A stretch of 64,000 nucleotides of DNA from Schlegelella_A sp036263655 (lineage in GTDB: Bacteria > Pseudomonadota > Gammaproteobacteria > Burkholderiales > Burkholderiaceae_C). Below, in pieces: positions 1 to 8,429 of this stretch. Where the stretch lies: the NCBI GenBank assembly GCA_036263655.1, contig DATAGP010000039.1, positions 1 through 64,000 on the forward strand, written 5' to 3'. Every line of letters begins with the position of its first letter. The stretch's first letter is position 1. Made by a program: the position numbers and the translations under genes. The notes beneath the pieces are model-generated. The model did no database searches and had not been told where the DNA came from. It saw nothing but the letters and a program-made list of their open reading frames with translations.

Positions 1-230
1 GCACGAGGCGAGCGCCGAGGGCAATCCCAGCCTCCCGGCGCGTCGGTGTGAACGGGCACCCTATGGGAGTGGCCAGTTCCTGACGGCTCTCACGAGGATC
101 TGGCCGCTTTCGTTCCGGACGAGGCACAGCCTAGACGGCGCAGCACTACCCAGCCGGCCGGCCTCGTGCCACCATTGCTGCCGACGATTCTCGCCTGCGA
201 TGGGGTTCCTCGTGGGGCCAGGAGGGTTCG
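1..230. other. no gene recognised at window start
   Basis: The first 230 bases hold only short open frames with no recognisable domain. The stretch is probably the 3' end of, or spacer after, a gene outside the window plus the leader of the binding-protein gene at 231. No convincing hairpin or promoter was found. Confidence 0.4.
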
Positions 231-1229
231 ATGATTGACCGCCGAAACGTCGTCGCCGGGTCATTGGCTTTGCTTGCGACCCAGCGCGTCGTCCGTGCGC
301 AGTCGCCGTCGCGGACGGTACGAATTGGTCTTCTGGCGTGGGGTGGCCGACCGCCCGACCCCGATCCGCTCACCCTGGCGCTGGTCCAGGGCTTGCGCGA
401 CGGAGGCTACGTCCTGGGGCAGGGCGTACAGCCCGATTTCCGCTTCGCCGAGGGTCGCCTGGAGCGACTGCTCGAGAACGCTGCCGATCTCGTCAGTCGC
501 CACGTCGATGTGATCGTGGTCGCGGGACCGGCACCGGTCAGGGCGGCGCGTTCCGCGACGAGTTCGATCCCCATCGTGATGGTCGGTGGCAGCAGCGACC
601 CCGTGGCGGAGGGACTGACAACGAACCTGGCACGGCCGAGCGGCAACATCACGGGTTTCACGTATGCCGCAACCCCGGAGCGTTTCGGCAAGGAGCTGGA
701 GTTGCTGAAGACAGCCGTCGGCCGGCTGTCGCGGATCGCTGTGCTCTGGGACGCCGAACCGGAGCTCTACCGCCGGACGCTGGCCCCACCGATCGGCGAG
801 GCGGCGAGGGGCCTCGGCGTGGACGTGCCGGCGCCGATCGTGGTCACCAGCCCGCAGGCGCTGGAAGCGGCATTCGTGCAGGCCAGGCACCTCGGTGCGG
901 ACGCGGTGCTGCTCGCAACGGGTGGTGTCCTCTATGCCGCGCGCGAAAGCGTCGGCTCGCTCGCGCTTCGACACCGGCTGCCGACCATGGCTGCCGTCAA
1001 GGAATTTCCCTTGACCGGATCGCTCATGAGTTATGGGCCCGACTTCATCGAGCTGTTTCGCCGGTCCGGGGAATACGTGACGCGGATCCTCCGGGGCACC
1101 AAGCCAGCTGACTTGCCGATCCAGCAGCCATCCAAGTTCGATCTGGTCATCAACCTCAAGACCGCCGCGGCACTGGGGCTCACCATCCCGCAACCCTTGC
1201 TGCTGCAGGCAAGCGAACTGATCCGCTGA
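231..1229 (+). CDS. ABC transporter substrate-binding protein (PF04392 type), copy 1
   Basis: Predicted 332-aa periplasmic solute-binding protein of the ABC_sub_bind (PF04392) family, which binds small ligands for ABC importers. The N-terminus has an early arginine pair and a hydrophobic stretch ending near VRAQ, compatible with Sec or Tat export. The family signature is clear: IPIVMVGGSSDPVAEG near residue 110 and a C-terminal block beginning LPIQQPSKFDLVINLKTA. The ATG at 231 follows an AGGAGG-like sequence (ccaggagggttcg), which supports this start. A paralogue starts 33 bp downstream and neither has a permease or ATPase neighbour, so the ligand cannot be read from context. The copies are clearly related but diverged, so this is an old duplication. 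Confidence 0.9.
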   Translation: MIDRRNVVAGSLALLATQRVVRAQSPSRTVRIGLLAWGGRPPDPDPLTLALVQGLRDGGYVLGQGVQPDFRFAEGRLERLLENAADLVSRHVDVIVVAGPAPVRAARSATSSIPIVMVGGSSDPVAEGLTTNLARPSGNITGFTYAATPERFGKELELLKTAVGRLSRIAVLWDAEPELYRRTLAPPIGEAARGLGVDVPAPIVVTSPQALEAAFVQARHLGADAVLLATGGVLYAARESVGSLALRHRLPTMAAVKEFPLTGSLMSYGPDFIELFRRSGEYVTRILRGTKPADLPIQQPSKFDLVINLKTAAALGLTIPQPLLLQASELIR

Positions 1230-1262
1230 GCCGAGCGGCGGTCACCTCGGACGTTGCCGCGC

Positions 1263-2240
1263 ATGCCGACCCGTCGTCGCCTGCTCCTTCAACTCGCCTC
1301 GGGCGGGTTCTGCATTCCCTCGGCTACTGCTGCAGAACGACCGAAGGTCATCGGAATACTGAACGCCTATGTTCCGGCGGATGTCCGACGATTTCTCGAC
1401 AGCTTCGATCGAGAGATGGCACAGCTGGGCCACATGAAGGGAACTCACTACGTCACGGTCGAACGGATGGCCGAAGGCAGGCTCGAGCGGCTGCGTGCGA
1501 TGGCTGAAGAGCTCGTGCGCATGAATGTCGACCTGATCCTGGCGGCTCCGTCGAACGCCGTCGTCGAGGCCCAGCGCGCGACGGCCACGATCCCGATCGT
1601 GTTCTCGGCAGTCACGGACCCGGTGCGCCAGGGTTTCGTCGAGTCGCTCGCCCGGCCTGGGCGCAACCTCACCGGCGTGTCCAACAACGCCGGCGAGCTC
1701 GGGCCGAAGCGACTGGAGCTCCTCAGGCAGATGGTCCCCCGCCTTGCGCGACTCGGGGTACTGGCGACCGCGCGCACGCCGACGTATCCCGCGAACGTCG
1801 AAGTGCTGCGAACTGCCGCCGAAGCGCTTGGCTGGCGCATCGCTGTGTTCGAAGCCGAGCTGCCACTGAACCTGTCAGCCACGTTTGCAGGGATGACAGC
1901 GTTCCGACCGGATGCGCTGTATGTCGCCGGCGACGCCAACTTGTGGAGCCACCGACGGCAACTTGCTGCCTTGGCGCTTCAGGCACGCCTTCCGACCATG
2001 TTCGCGTTTGCCGAGCACGTCGAGGACGGCGGACTCATGAGCTACGGCGCCGATCCTCAGGATGGCTTCCGGCAGAGTGCCGCCTATGTCGACAGGATCT
2101 TCAAGGGCGCGCGTCCTGGCGACCTGCCCGTCCAGCAGCCTTCGAAGATCGATCTGGTGATCAACGAGCGGACGGCCGAGGCGCTGGGCCTGCGCATTCC
2201 GGCCGCCCTTCGGTTGCAGGCCGAGCGGATCATCGGTTGA
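1263..2240 (+). CDS. ABC transporter substrate-binding protein (PF04392 type), copy 2
   Basis: Second PF04392-family periplasmic binding protein, 325 aa from the ATG at 1263; an in-frame TTG at 1254 is a weaker alternative. The N-terminus MPTRRRLLLQLASGG is a short export signal ending near SATAAE. It shares with the preceding gene the IPIVFSAVTDPVRQG block and the C-terminal motif LPVQQPSKIDLVINERTAEA. It lies 33 bp after that gene on the same strand, so the two are probably co-transcribed. Its stop is 3 bp from the stop of the convergent LysR gene. No transporter membrane subunit is nearby, so these look like orphan binding proteins, a common situation in Burkholderiales. Confidence 0.88.
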   Translation: MPTRRRLLLQLASGGFCIPSATAAERPKVIGILNAYVPADVRRFLDSFDREMAQLGHMKGTHYVTVERMAEGRLERLRAMAEELVRMNVDLILAAPSNAVVEAQRATATIPIVFSAVTDPVRQGFVESLARPGRNLTGVSNNAGELGPKRLELLRQMVPRLARLGVLATARTPTYPANVEVLRTAAEALGWRIAVFEAELPLNLSATFAGMTAFRPDALYVAGDANLWSHRRQLAALALQARLPTMFAFAEHVEDGGLMSYGADPQDGFRQSAAYVDRIFKGARPGDLPVQQPSKIDLVINERTAEALGLRIPAALRLQAERIIG

Positions 2241-2243
2241 CTC

Positions 2244-3122
2244 TCAGGCGTCGACTTGCTCGTAGGCGAGGGCGAATGCCTCCTGCAAGGCCAGCACCCG
2301 ACGGTTGTCCTTGTCCATCGCCCGGCATACGAAGGCGATCTCCCGCTCGTGCGCGCCCTGGTCGAGCGCGATCTCGCGAACGGGCAGCACCTTGCTGATC
2401 AAGTGGGTGCGCTTCGGCACCACCGAGATGCCCCGGCCGGCCGAGACGAGCGCATGCACGGTGTCGATGGAATCGACCTCCACCGTGCCCCGGGCGCGCG
2501 GCGCGAGCCGGTGGAGGTAGCGCGCCGCCATCCGGCCGCTCACCAGCGTGGTGTCGAACTGGATCCAGTCATGCGTCCGCAGCAGCTCCGTGAGCGAGTC
2601 GCCGCGGCTGTGCGGCGGTGCGATCAGGACGAAGGGCTCGCGGGTCAGCGACACCCAGTGGAAGCGGCCGGCTCCACCCGTCGACGGCCGGACGACGACC
2701 GCGGCGTCGAGCACGCCGGTCTTGAGGTGCTGCATCAACAGGCCGGACTCGCCTTGCAGCGCCCGCACGAAGAGCTTCGGGTAGCGCCGATGAACCTCGA
2801 GCAGAGCAGCCGGCAGGATGCTCGTCTGGACGGTGCGGATGGTGCCGATCACCATCCGGCCTTCCACCAGCGGCGTCGACCTGACCCGAAGCGCGTCCAT
2901 CGCCAGGAGAGCCTCCCGCATCGTCCGGACGAGCTCGTGCGCGATCGGCGTCGGCTGGGCGACTCGCGCCGACCGGACGAAGAGAGGCTGCCCGAAGTGT
3001 TCTTCGAGTCGCTTCACCTGCAGGCTGACGGCGGCCGGCGTCAGCCCCACGTCGTCTGCGGCCGCCGCGAAGCTGCCCCGTCGCAAGATGGCGTCGAGCG
3101 TGGCCAGGAACTCCAGCTTCAT
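2244..3122 (-). CDS. LysR-family transcriptional regulator
   Basis: A 292-aa LysR-type regulator. The N-terminal winged helix-turn-helix (about residues 1-60) shows the usual pattern LDAILRRGSFAAAADDVGLT followed by AAVSLQVKRLEEHFGQPLFV. The rest is the effector-binding fold, with DAAVVVRPS around residue 140 and AGRGISVVPK around 235. It is divergent from the gene at 3272 across a 149-bp intergenic region that contains a 27-bp dyad, so it probably controls the forward catabolic operon and itself. The stop is 3 bp from the stop of the upstream binding protein. The inducer is not evident, but a substrate or intermediate of the downstream acyl-CoA pathway is the natural guess. Confidence 0.93.
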   Translation of the reverse strand: MKLEFLATLDAILRRGSFAAAADDVGLTPAAVSLQVKRLEEHFGQPLFVRSARVAQPTPIAHELVRTMREALLAMDALRVRSTPLVEGRMVIGTIRTVQTSILPAALLEVHRRYPKLFVRALQGESGLLMQHLKTGVLDAAVVVRPSTGGAGRFHWVSLTREPFVLIAPPHSRGDSLTELLRTHDWIQFDTTLVSGRMAARYLHRLAPRARGTVEVDSIDTVHALVSAGRGISVVPKRTHLISKVLPVREIALDQGAHEREIAFVCRAMDKDNRRVLALQEAFALAYEQVDA

Positions 3123-3146
3123 CGAGTTTTCCTTAACTGTCGGTAA

Positions 3147-3173
3147 ACAAAACGTAGCTAGGGCGCGTTTTGT
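3147..3173. promoter_or_regulatory. 27-bp dyad, candidate LysR operator
   Basis: Perfect 8-bp inverted repeat ACAAAACG-N11-CGTTTTGT, with an 11-base spacer at 3155-3165, in the divergent region between the LysR gene and the catabolic operon. Spaced dyads of this size next to LysR genes are typical recognition sites. A second, wider inverted pair (CTTAACTG at 3132-3139 and CAGTTAAG at 3265-3272) abuts the two start codons. The arms are seen directly; binding by this LysR protein is inferred. Confidence 0.6.
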
Positions 3174-3271
3174 GACGTCGCTAGACTGTGCCTCAAGGAC
3201 GGTGGGAAGACCCTACCCAAGACCTCACTTAGCGACGCAGGGCCCCGGCCGGTCTGCGAACTTTCAGTTAA

Positions 3272-3811
3272 GTGTCGTCCGAGAACGTTGGAGACACCGA
3301 ATTGCTGGGAACGACGAAGGCGACGGCGAGCGAGAGGCCCCTCGTGCCGGGTGCACGGGCGGAGATGCCTGAATCGTGGTCGGAGCTCGACCATGAGCTG
3401 CTGCGCGCGCACAGGGTGGCGAACGACAGCGTCGAGCAGGAGGATCTGGCCTGGCTGTGCCGTGGTTTCAGTGCCTTCCTCGCCAGCGGTGGAAAGGTGC
3501 CTCTCGAGCGGTGTCTGCGACTGCCGACGAACGAGCGCGCGCTTCGTCGTGCCCGCCGCGATCACTGGCTCCGTTGCGCATGGCTCAAGCTCGAGGGCGC
3601 ATCATCCGCATGGCGCCGATCCGAGATGCTGTCGGCGGAGGTGCGCCGCTTCCAGGGCGTCAAGTGGCCACGCTGGTCTTCCCTGAACGAGCCTCCGTCC
3701 GAGGCGACGCCCTTGGAGAGGGCGCTGTTCGAGGCCTTTCGATCGCACGAACGCGTGCCGGGGACGGCCATGCAGTTGCACAACATCGCGGGTCACTGTC
3801 GGGCCGGCTAG
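3272..3811 (+). CDS. hypothetical protein, first gene of catabolic operon
   Basis: Predicted 179-aa soluble protein that I do not recognise. It starts with GTG at 3272 and is rich in Arg, Trp, Glu and Leu, with an amphipathic helical middle (around LPTNERALRRARRDHWLRCA) and no signal peptide or membrane segment. It has a long frame with base composition like its neighbours and lies 61 bp before the aldehyde dehydrogenase on the same strand, so it may be the first gene of that transcription unit. An in-frame ATG at 3365 (MPESWSEL) would give a shorter product. A role in the pathway or in its control is possible but unsupported. Confidence 0.55.
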   Translation: MSSENVGDTELLGTTKATASERPLVPGARAEMPESWSELDHELLRAHRVANDSVEQEDLAWLCRGFSAFLASGGKVPLERCLRLPTNERALRRARRDHWLRCAWLKLEGASSAWRRSEMLSAEVRRFQGVKWPRWSSLNEPPSEATPLERALFEAFRSHERVPGTAMQLHNIAGHCRAG

Positions 3812-3872
3812 GCCACCAGGGACCGCCGCGCGTGCCGTTCCGGTGGACGGCCGCGCATCCAGGAGCGCTTGC

Positions 3873-5321
3873 ATGAAGACCGACATTTCTCCCCCCGAGG
3901 TGCGCAATGCGCGACTCCTGATCGGAGGTCAGTGGACCCAGGGTGTCGACGACTTCGCGGTGCTCGACAAGTACACGGGTGCAACCATCGCGCGCTGCGA
4001 GCGCGCGTCCAGGGAGCAGGTGGATGCGGCCGTCGCCGCTGCCCGTCGTTCCTTCGAGGAGAGACGGCTCACACCGTTCGAGCGTTACGAGATCCTGGTC
4101 CGGGCCGCAGAGCTGATCGTCGAGCGGGGCGAGCTGCTGGCGTCGACCATCGTCGCCGAAGCCGGGTTCCCGTTCGTCGACGCCGAGAACGAGGTCAGGC
4201 GCGCTGCCCAGACCTTCATCGTCTCGGCGGAAGAGGGCAAGCGACTCGTCGGCGAGGTGGTCCCGATCGAATCGGCGCCGGGCCACGAGCATCGGATGGC
4301 CTTCACGATCCGGGTTCCGCGCGGCGTCGTCTGCGGCATCACCTCGTTCAACTCGCCGCTCAACATGGTGGCGCACAAGGTGGCTCCGGCGCTGGCCGCC
4401 GGCAACACGGTGGTGATCAAGCCGCCCCAGGCGACTCCCCTCAGCGGTGCACTGCTCGCCCAGGTGCTCCTCGACGCCGGCCTGCCTCCCTCGCACTTGA
4501 ACGTGGTGCAGGGCCCCGGCAGCGAGGTCGGCAGCTGGCTGGTCGCGAATCCTGACATCGCCTTCTACTCCTTCACCGGCAGCACGCCCGTCGGCAAGCA
4601 GATCCGCAGTGCCGTGGGCCTTCGCCCGGTCGCGCTCGAGCTGGGCAGCATCGCCGCCACGCTGGTCTGCGACGACGCCGACCTGCAGCGCGCCGCCAGC
4701 CGATGCGCGCAGTCGGCGTTTCGACGGGCCGGCCAGGCATGCACCTCGATCCAGCGACTCTTCGTCGATCGCAAGGTCCTCGACGCGTTCGTGCCGCGAC
4801 TTCTCGAAGCCACCCGTGCGCTGCGGGTCGGCGACCCGCACGATCGCGCCACCGTCATCGGGCCGATGATCAGTGAGCGGGATGCGATCCGTGCCGAGTC
4901 GTGGGTCCAGGAAGCTCTCGCCCAAGGCGCCCGGCTGCTGTGCGGCGGAAGCCGTCAGGGAGCCTTGCTGCAGCCGACCATCCTCGCCGACGTGACACCG
5001 GGCATGCGCGTCATGTGCGAGGAAGTGTTCGCGCCGGTGATGTCGATCGTCCCCGTCGACGATGTCGACGACGCGGTCAGGCAGGTGAATTCGACGCCCT
5101 TCGGCCTGGCCGTCGGCATCTTCACCCGCGACGTGATGCGGGCGCTCGACGCCGCCCGCCGCTTTCACGTCGGCGTGGTCCACATCAACGAACCGTCGAG
5201 CAGCCGCGTCGACCTGATGCCGTTCTCCGGCGTCAAGGACAGCGGCGTCGGCACCGAAGGCCCGCGCTACGCGATGCGCGAGATGACCGAAGAGCGGCTC
5301 ATCACCGCAAGCCTCTCTTGA
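3873..5321 (+). CDS. aldehyde dehydrogenase family protein
   Basis: A 482-aa NAD(P)-dependent aldehyde dehydrogenase that oxidises an aldehyde to its acid or acyl-CoA. The ATG at 3873 is preceded by AGGAG at 3861-3865. Visible motifs are TSFNSPLNMVAHK (substrate/cofactor region), VVIKPPQATPLS, SFTGSTPVGKQI, the general-base Glu in ALELGS, and the catalytic Cys290 in GQACTSIQR. The usual ELGG is ELGS here, a mild deviation at a conserved spot. It is followed after 14 bp by the TPP enzyme gene, indicating an operon. In this context it probably handles an aldehyde released by the TPP enzyme or by the CitE-like lyase; the actual substrate is unknown. Confidence 0.92.
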   Translation: MKTDISPPEVRNARLLIGGQWTQGVDDFAVLDKYTGATIARCERASREQVDAAVAAARRSFEERRLTPFERYEILVRAAELIVERGELLASTIVAEAGFPFVDAENEVRRAAQTFIVSAEEGKRLVGEVVPIESAPGHEHRMAFTIRVPRGVVCGITSFNSPLNMVAHKVAPALAAGNTVVIKPPQATPLSGALLAQVLLDAGLPPSHLNVVQGPGSEVGSWLVANPDIAFYSFTGSTPVGKQIRSAVGLRPVALELGSIAATLVCDDADLQRAASRCAQSAFRRAGQACTSIQRLFVDRKVLDAFVPRLLEATRALRVGDPHDRATVIGPMISERDAIRAESWVQEALAQGARLLCGGSRQGALLQPTILADVTPGMRVMCEEVFAPVMSIVPVDDVDDAVRQVNSTPFGLAVGIFTRDVMRALDAARRFHVGVVHINEPSSSRVDLMPFSGVKDSGVGTEGPRYAMREMTEERLITASLS

Positions 5322-5335
5322 ATGGAGCAACAGGC

Positions 5336-7090
5336 ATGACCAAGACGCGCATGACCGGGGCGATGTACATCGCGCACTGTCTGAAGCAAGAGGGCGTGAG
5401 CAAGGTGTTCGGCCAGTGCGGGCACACGAACTATGCGCTGATCGACTCGTGCGATCGACTCGGCATCGAGTACGTCTCGTTCCGCCACGAGCAACAGGCC
5501 GTCCACGCCGCCGACGCCTACTACCGGGTCTCCGGCCAGATCGCGGTCGTCAACGTTCACCTGTCGCCCGGGCTGACGAATTCGGTGACGGGCGTGGCGA
5601 CCGCTGCCGCGGACGGGACGCCGATGGTGGTGTTCTCCGGCAACACGCCGGCCTATCACAACGCCCGCGAAGCGCACCAGGCGATCCGTCTGCACGCCGA
5701 CGCATCGCAGGGCGACATCTTCAAGCCGATCTGCAAGCGCGTCTGGCGGGTCGACGATGTCGATCTGCTGCGCGACGTCCTGCCGCGCGCGTTCAGCCTG
5801 GCGCGCACCGGCCGGTCGGGTGCCGTCCTGGTCGATGTGCCGATGGACGTGTTCTCGGCGCCCATCGAGGCGGAGGTCCAGACCCTGACGCGCCGGCCGG
5901 CGTTCACGCGCGCGACGGGCGATGCGTCCGGCGTCGCCGCCGCGGCGGCCCTCCTCGCGGCGGCCGAGCGTCCGGTGATCTTCGCGGGCAATGGCGTCAC
6001 CCTGTCCGACGCGATCGAGGAACTCGGCGCGCTCGCCCGAGTCTTGCAGGCTCCGGTCGCGACGACGCTCATGGGCAAGGGGCTGTTCCCCGAAACGGAC
6101 CCGCTGTCGGTCGGCACGACCGGAATCTGGGGGACGCGTGCGGCCAACGACACGACGCGCGACGCCGACGTGATCCTGGCCGTGGGAACCGCCTTCGGCG
6201 AAGCCGACTGCAGCTCCTGGCGTCCCGAGTTCACGTTCGCGATCCCCGGGTCGAAGCTGATCCAGATCGACATCGATCCGGGCGAGATCGGCAAGAGCTA
6301 TCCCGTCGACGTCGGCATCGTCGGCGACGCCAAGGCGACCCTGCGGGCCCTGATCGACAAGCTGGGTCCCTCGCCGCGGCCGGCTGCGCTGAGCCTCGGG
6401 CAGGCGCAGGACCTGAGTCAACGCAAGCGCAGCTGGGAAGCCGAGGTGTCGGAGACGCAGAGCGATGCCGGGACGCCGATCCACCCGGCGCGGCTGCTCC
6501 GGGCCCTGTCCGAGGCCGCGCCCGACGATGCGATCTTCGTCACCGACGTCGGCTGGAACAAGAACGGCGCCGGCCAGCAGCTGCAGGTGAAGCGCCCGCG
6601 TTCGTTCATCACCAGCGGCGGCATGGCGACCATGGGCTTTTCGCCGGCAGCCGCCATCGGCGCCAAGCTCGGCGCCCCCGACCGGAAGGTGATCGGCCTC
6701 GTCGGCGACGGCGGGCTGACCTCCGTCATCGGTGCACTGGCGACCGCCGTCGAGCTCGACATCCCGGTGCTGTGGGTCCTCTTCAACAACTTCTGCTTCT
6801 CGACGATCCAGACGGTGGGTGCCACCTACTTCGACAACACCAAGGGCACTCAGTTCACCCGACCCGGCGGGCAGGCGTACAACCCGGACTTCATGATGCT
6901 CGCCAAGGCCTTCGGGATCGATTCCATGCTGGTGACCAATCCGCTGGAGCTGGAGGACGGCCTGCGTCATGCGCTGGCGCAGGATCGTCCCTTCCTCCTG
7001 GAGGTCAGGACCCGCGGCGACGTGCCGATGCCCCGCACCGGCTACTGGGACATCGCCGATTTCCTCAAGGGCGGCAACGTCCTCGACTGA
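5336..7090 (+). CDS. thiamine pyrophosphate-dependent enzyme (acetolactate synthase-like fold)
   Basis: A 584-aa enzyme with the three-domain architecture of acetolactate synthase, oxalyl-CoA decarboxylase and 2-hydroxyacyl-CoA lyase. The N-terminal pyrimidine-binding domain carries the activating Glu in SFRHEQQAVHAADAY (near residue 60). The central domain has the FAGNGVTLSDA stretch, and the C-terminal pyrophosphate-binding domain has the GDGG...NN signature (VGDGGLTSVIGA to WVLFNNFC). It starts 14 bp after the aldehyde dehydrogenase stop and ends 7 bp before the CoA-transferase, so it belongs to a tight operon. A carboligase, decarboxylase or 2-hydroxyacyl-CoA lyase activity is possible. 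The CoA-transferase and lyase neighbours favour the last two. Confidence 0.9.
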   Translation: MTKTRMTGAMYIAHCLKQEGVSKVFGQCGHTNYALIDSCDRLGIEYVSFRHEQQAVHAADAYYRVSGQIAVVNVHLSPGLTNSVTGVATAAADGTPMVVFSGNTPAYHNAREAHQAIRLHADASQGDIFKPICKRVWRVDDVDLLRDVLPRAFSLARTGRSGAVLVDVPMDVFSAPIEAEVQTLTRRPAFTRATGDASGVAAAAALLAAAERPVIFAGNGVTLSDAIEELGALARVLQAPVATTLMGKGLFPETDPLSVGTTGIWGTRAANDTTRDADVILAVGTAFGEADCSSWRPEFTFAIPGSKLIQIDIDPGEIGKSYPVDVGIVGDAKATLRALIDKLGPSPRPAALSLGQAQDLSQRKRSWEAEVSETQSDAGTPIHPARLLRALSEAAPDDAIFVTDVGWNKNGAGQQLQVKRPRSFITSGGMATMGFSPAAAIGAKLGAPDRKVIGLVGDGGLTSVIGALATAVELDIPVLWVLFNNFCFSTIQTVGATYFDNTKGTQFTRPGGQAYNPDFMMLAKAFGIDSMLVTNPLELEDGLRHALAQDRPFLLEVRTRGDVPMPRTGYWDIADFLKGGNVLD

Positions 7091-7097
7091 CCACCGC

Positions 7098-8429
7098 ATG
7101 CCGGCTCGCAGATCATCGGCGGGTGCGCCTGCAGGCAAGGGCGCTGCCCCGGCGGCCGCGCCCGGCGCGGCGCCTGCCCGAGCCCTGAAGCGGCGCGACT
7201 ACACGCCGGCCGCTTCCGGCCCGCTGCGCGGCCTTCGCATCGTCGACATGTCACGGCTGTTCGCGGGCAACGTCATCACCCAGATCCTCGGCGACTTCGG
7301 TGCGGAGATCATCAAGGTCGAGCCGCCGGGCGGCGATACGCTGCGTGCCTGGCAGACCGAGGGCGTGTCGACGCACTGGAAGGTCTACGCCAGAAACAAG
7401 AAGAGCCTCTGCCTCGACCTGCGCAAGCCGCGGGCATGCGAGCTTCTGCTCAAGCTCGCGGCCACCGCCGACATGCTCGTCGAGAGCTTCCGCCCCGGCG
7501 TGCTCGAGGCCATGGGCCTGGGCCCCGAAGTCCTCCATGCGCAGAACCCCCGCCTCATCGTCATGCGGATCTCGGGCTGGGGTCAGGACGGCCCCTATCA
7601 CCAGCGGCCGGGATTCGGCACCCTGATCGAGGGCATGGCGGGCTTCGCCGCGATCAACGGCTTCGAGGACCGGGAGCCGGTCCTTCCGCCGATGTACCTG
7701 GCGGACGGGGTCGCCGGTCTCTTCGGCGCGTCCGCCGCGATGATCGCGCTGCGCGAGATCGAGCAGAACGGAGGCGCCGGCCAGGTCGTCGACCTGCCGT
7801 TGCTCGACCCGCTGCTGGCGATGCTCGGCCCGCAGGCGGCGAACTATCGGCTGACCGGGAAGCTGCGCAAGCGCACGGGCAGCCGCTCCACCAACGCGGC
7901 GCCGCGCAACGCCTACCGTGCCAAGGACGGGCGTTACGTCAGCCTGTCCGGTTCGACGCAGAAGATGGCGGAGCGCACGCTGCGGGCGATCGGCCGTCCC
8001 GAACTGATCGACGACCCCCGGTTCAGGACCAACGCCGACCGGGTCCGCCATGCCGCGGAGCTCGACGCCCTCATCGGCGCGTTCGTCGCGCAATACACGC
8101 AGGCGGAGGCCGTGGCGATCTTCGACGAGGCGCAGGTGACGGCCGGTCCGATCTACGACATCTCGCAGATCCTGGTCGATCCGCACGTCGTCGAACGCGA
8201 GCTGCTGGCGGACTATCCCGACCCGGACATGGGACAGCTGCCGATGCATCACGTGGTGCCGCGACTGCTCGGCACGCCGGGGTCGATCCGCCTGCCGGCG
8301 CCCTGGCTGGGCCAGCACAACCGCGAGGTCCTCGAAGGTATCGGCATCGGTGCCGATGCGTATCGCGAGCTGATGGAGACCGGCGTCGCGCTCGAGTCCC
8401 GAGCGCCCTCGTGCAAGCCGGACGAGTGA
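7098..8429 (+). CDS. CaiB/BaiF (class III) CoA-transferase
   Basis: A 443-aa class III CoA-transferase, which moves CoA between carboxylic acids through an aspartyl-CoA intermediate. The core starts near residue 40 with GPLRGLRIVDMSRLFAG; FGAEIIKVEPPGGD and RNKKSLCLDLRKP are family motifs, and the catalytic Asp is probably the one in YLADGVAGLFG. About 35 N-terminal residues, Ala/Pro/Lys rich (MPARRSSAGAPAGKGAAP), form an unusual extension before the fold. The start is 7 bp after the TPP enzyme stop, and its TGA overlaps the next ATG by one base. In the pathway it probably activates the acid that the lyase or TPP enzyme cleaves. Confidence 0.93.
   Translation: MPARRSSAGAPAGKGAAPAAAPGAAPARALKRRDYTPAASGPLRGLRIVDMSRLFAGNVITQILGDFGAEIIKVEPPGGDTLRAWQTEGVSTHWKVYARNKKSLCLDLRKPRACELLLKLAATADMLVESFRPGVLEAMGLGPEVLHAQNPRLIVMRISGWGQDGPYHQRPGFGTLIEGMAGFAAINGFEDREPVLPPMYLADGVAGLFGASAAMIALREIEQNGGAGQVVDLPLLDPLLAMLGPQAANYRLTGKLRKRTGSRSTNAAPRNAYRAKDGRYVSLSGSTQKMAERTLRAIGRPELIDDPRFRTNADRVRHAAELDALIGAFVAQYTQAEAVAIFDEAQVTAGPIYDISQILVDPHVVERELLADYPDPDMGQLPMHHVVPRLLGTPGSIRLPAPWLGQHNREVLEGIGIGADAYRELMETGVALESRAPSCKPDE

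Noticed and set aside
3660..5330. 556-aa open frame antisense to the aldehyde dehydrogenase
   Set aside because: High GC creates long antisense frames; the forward frame carries all aldehyde dehydrogenase motifs and the antisense product is Arg/His/Gly-rich with no domain.
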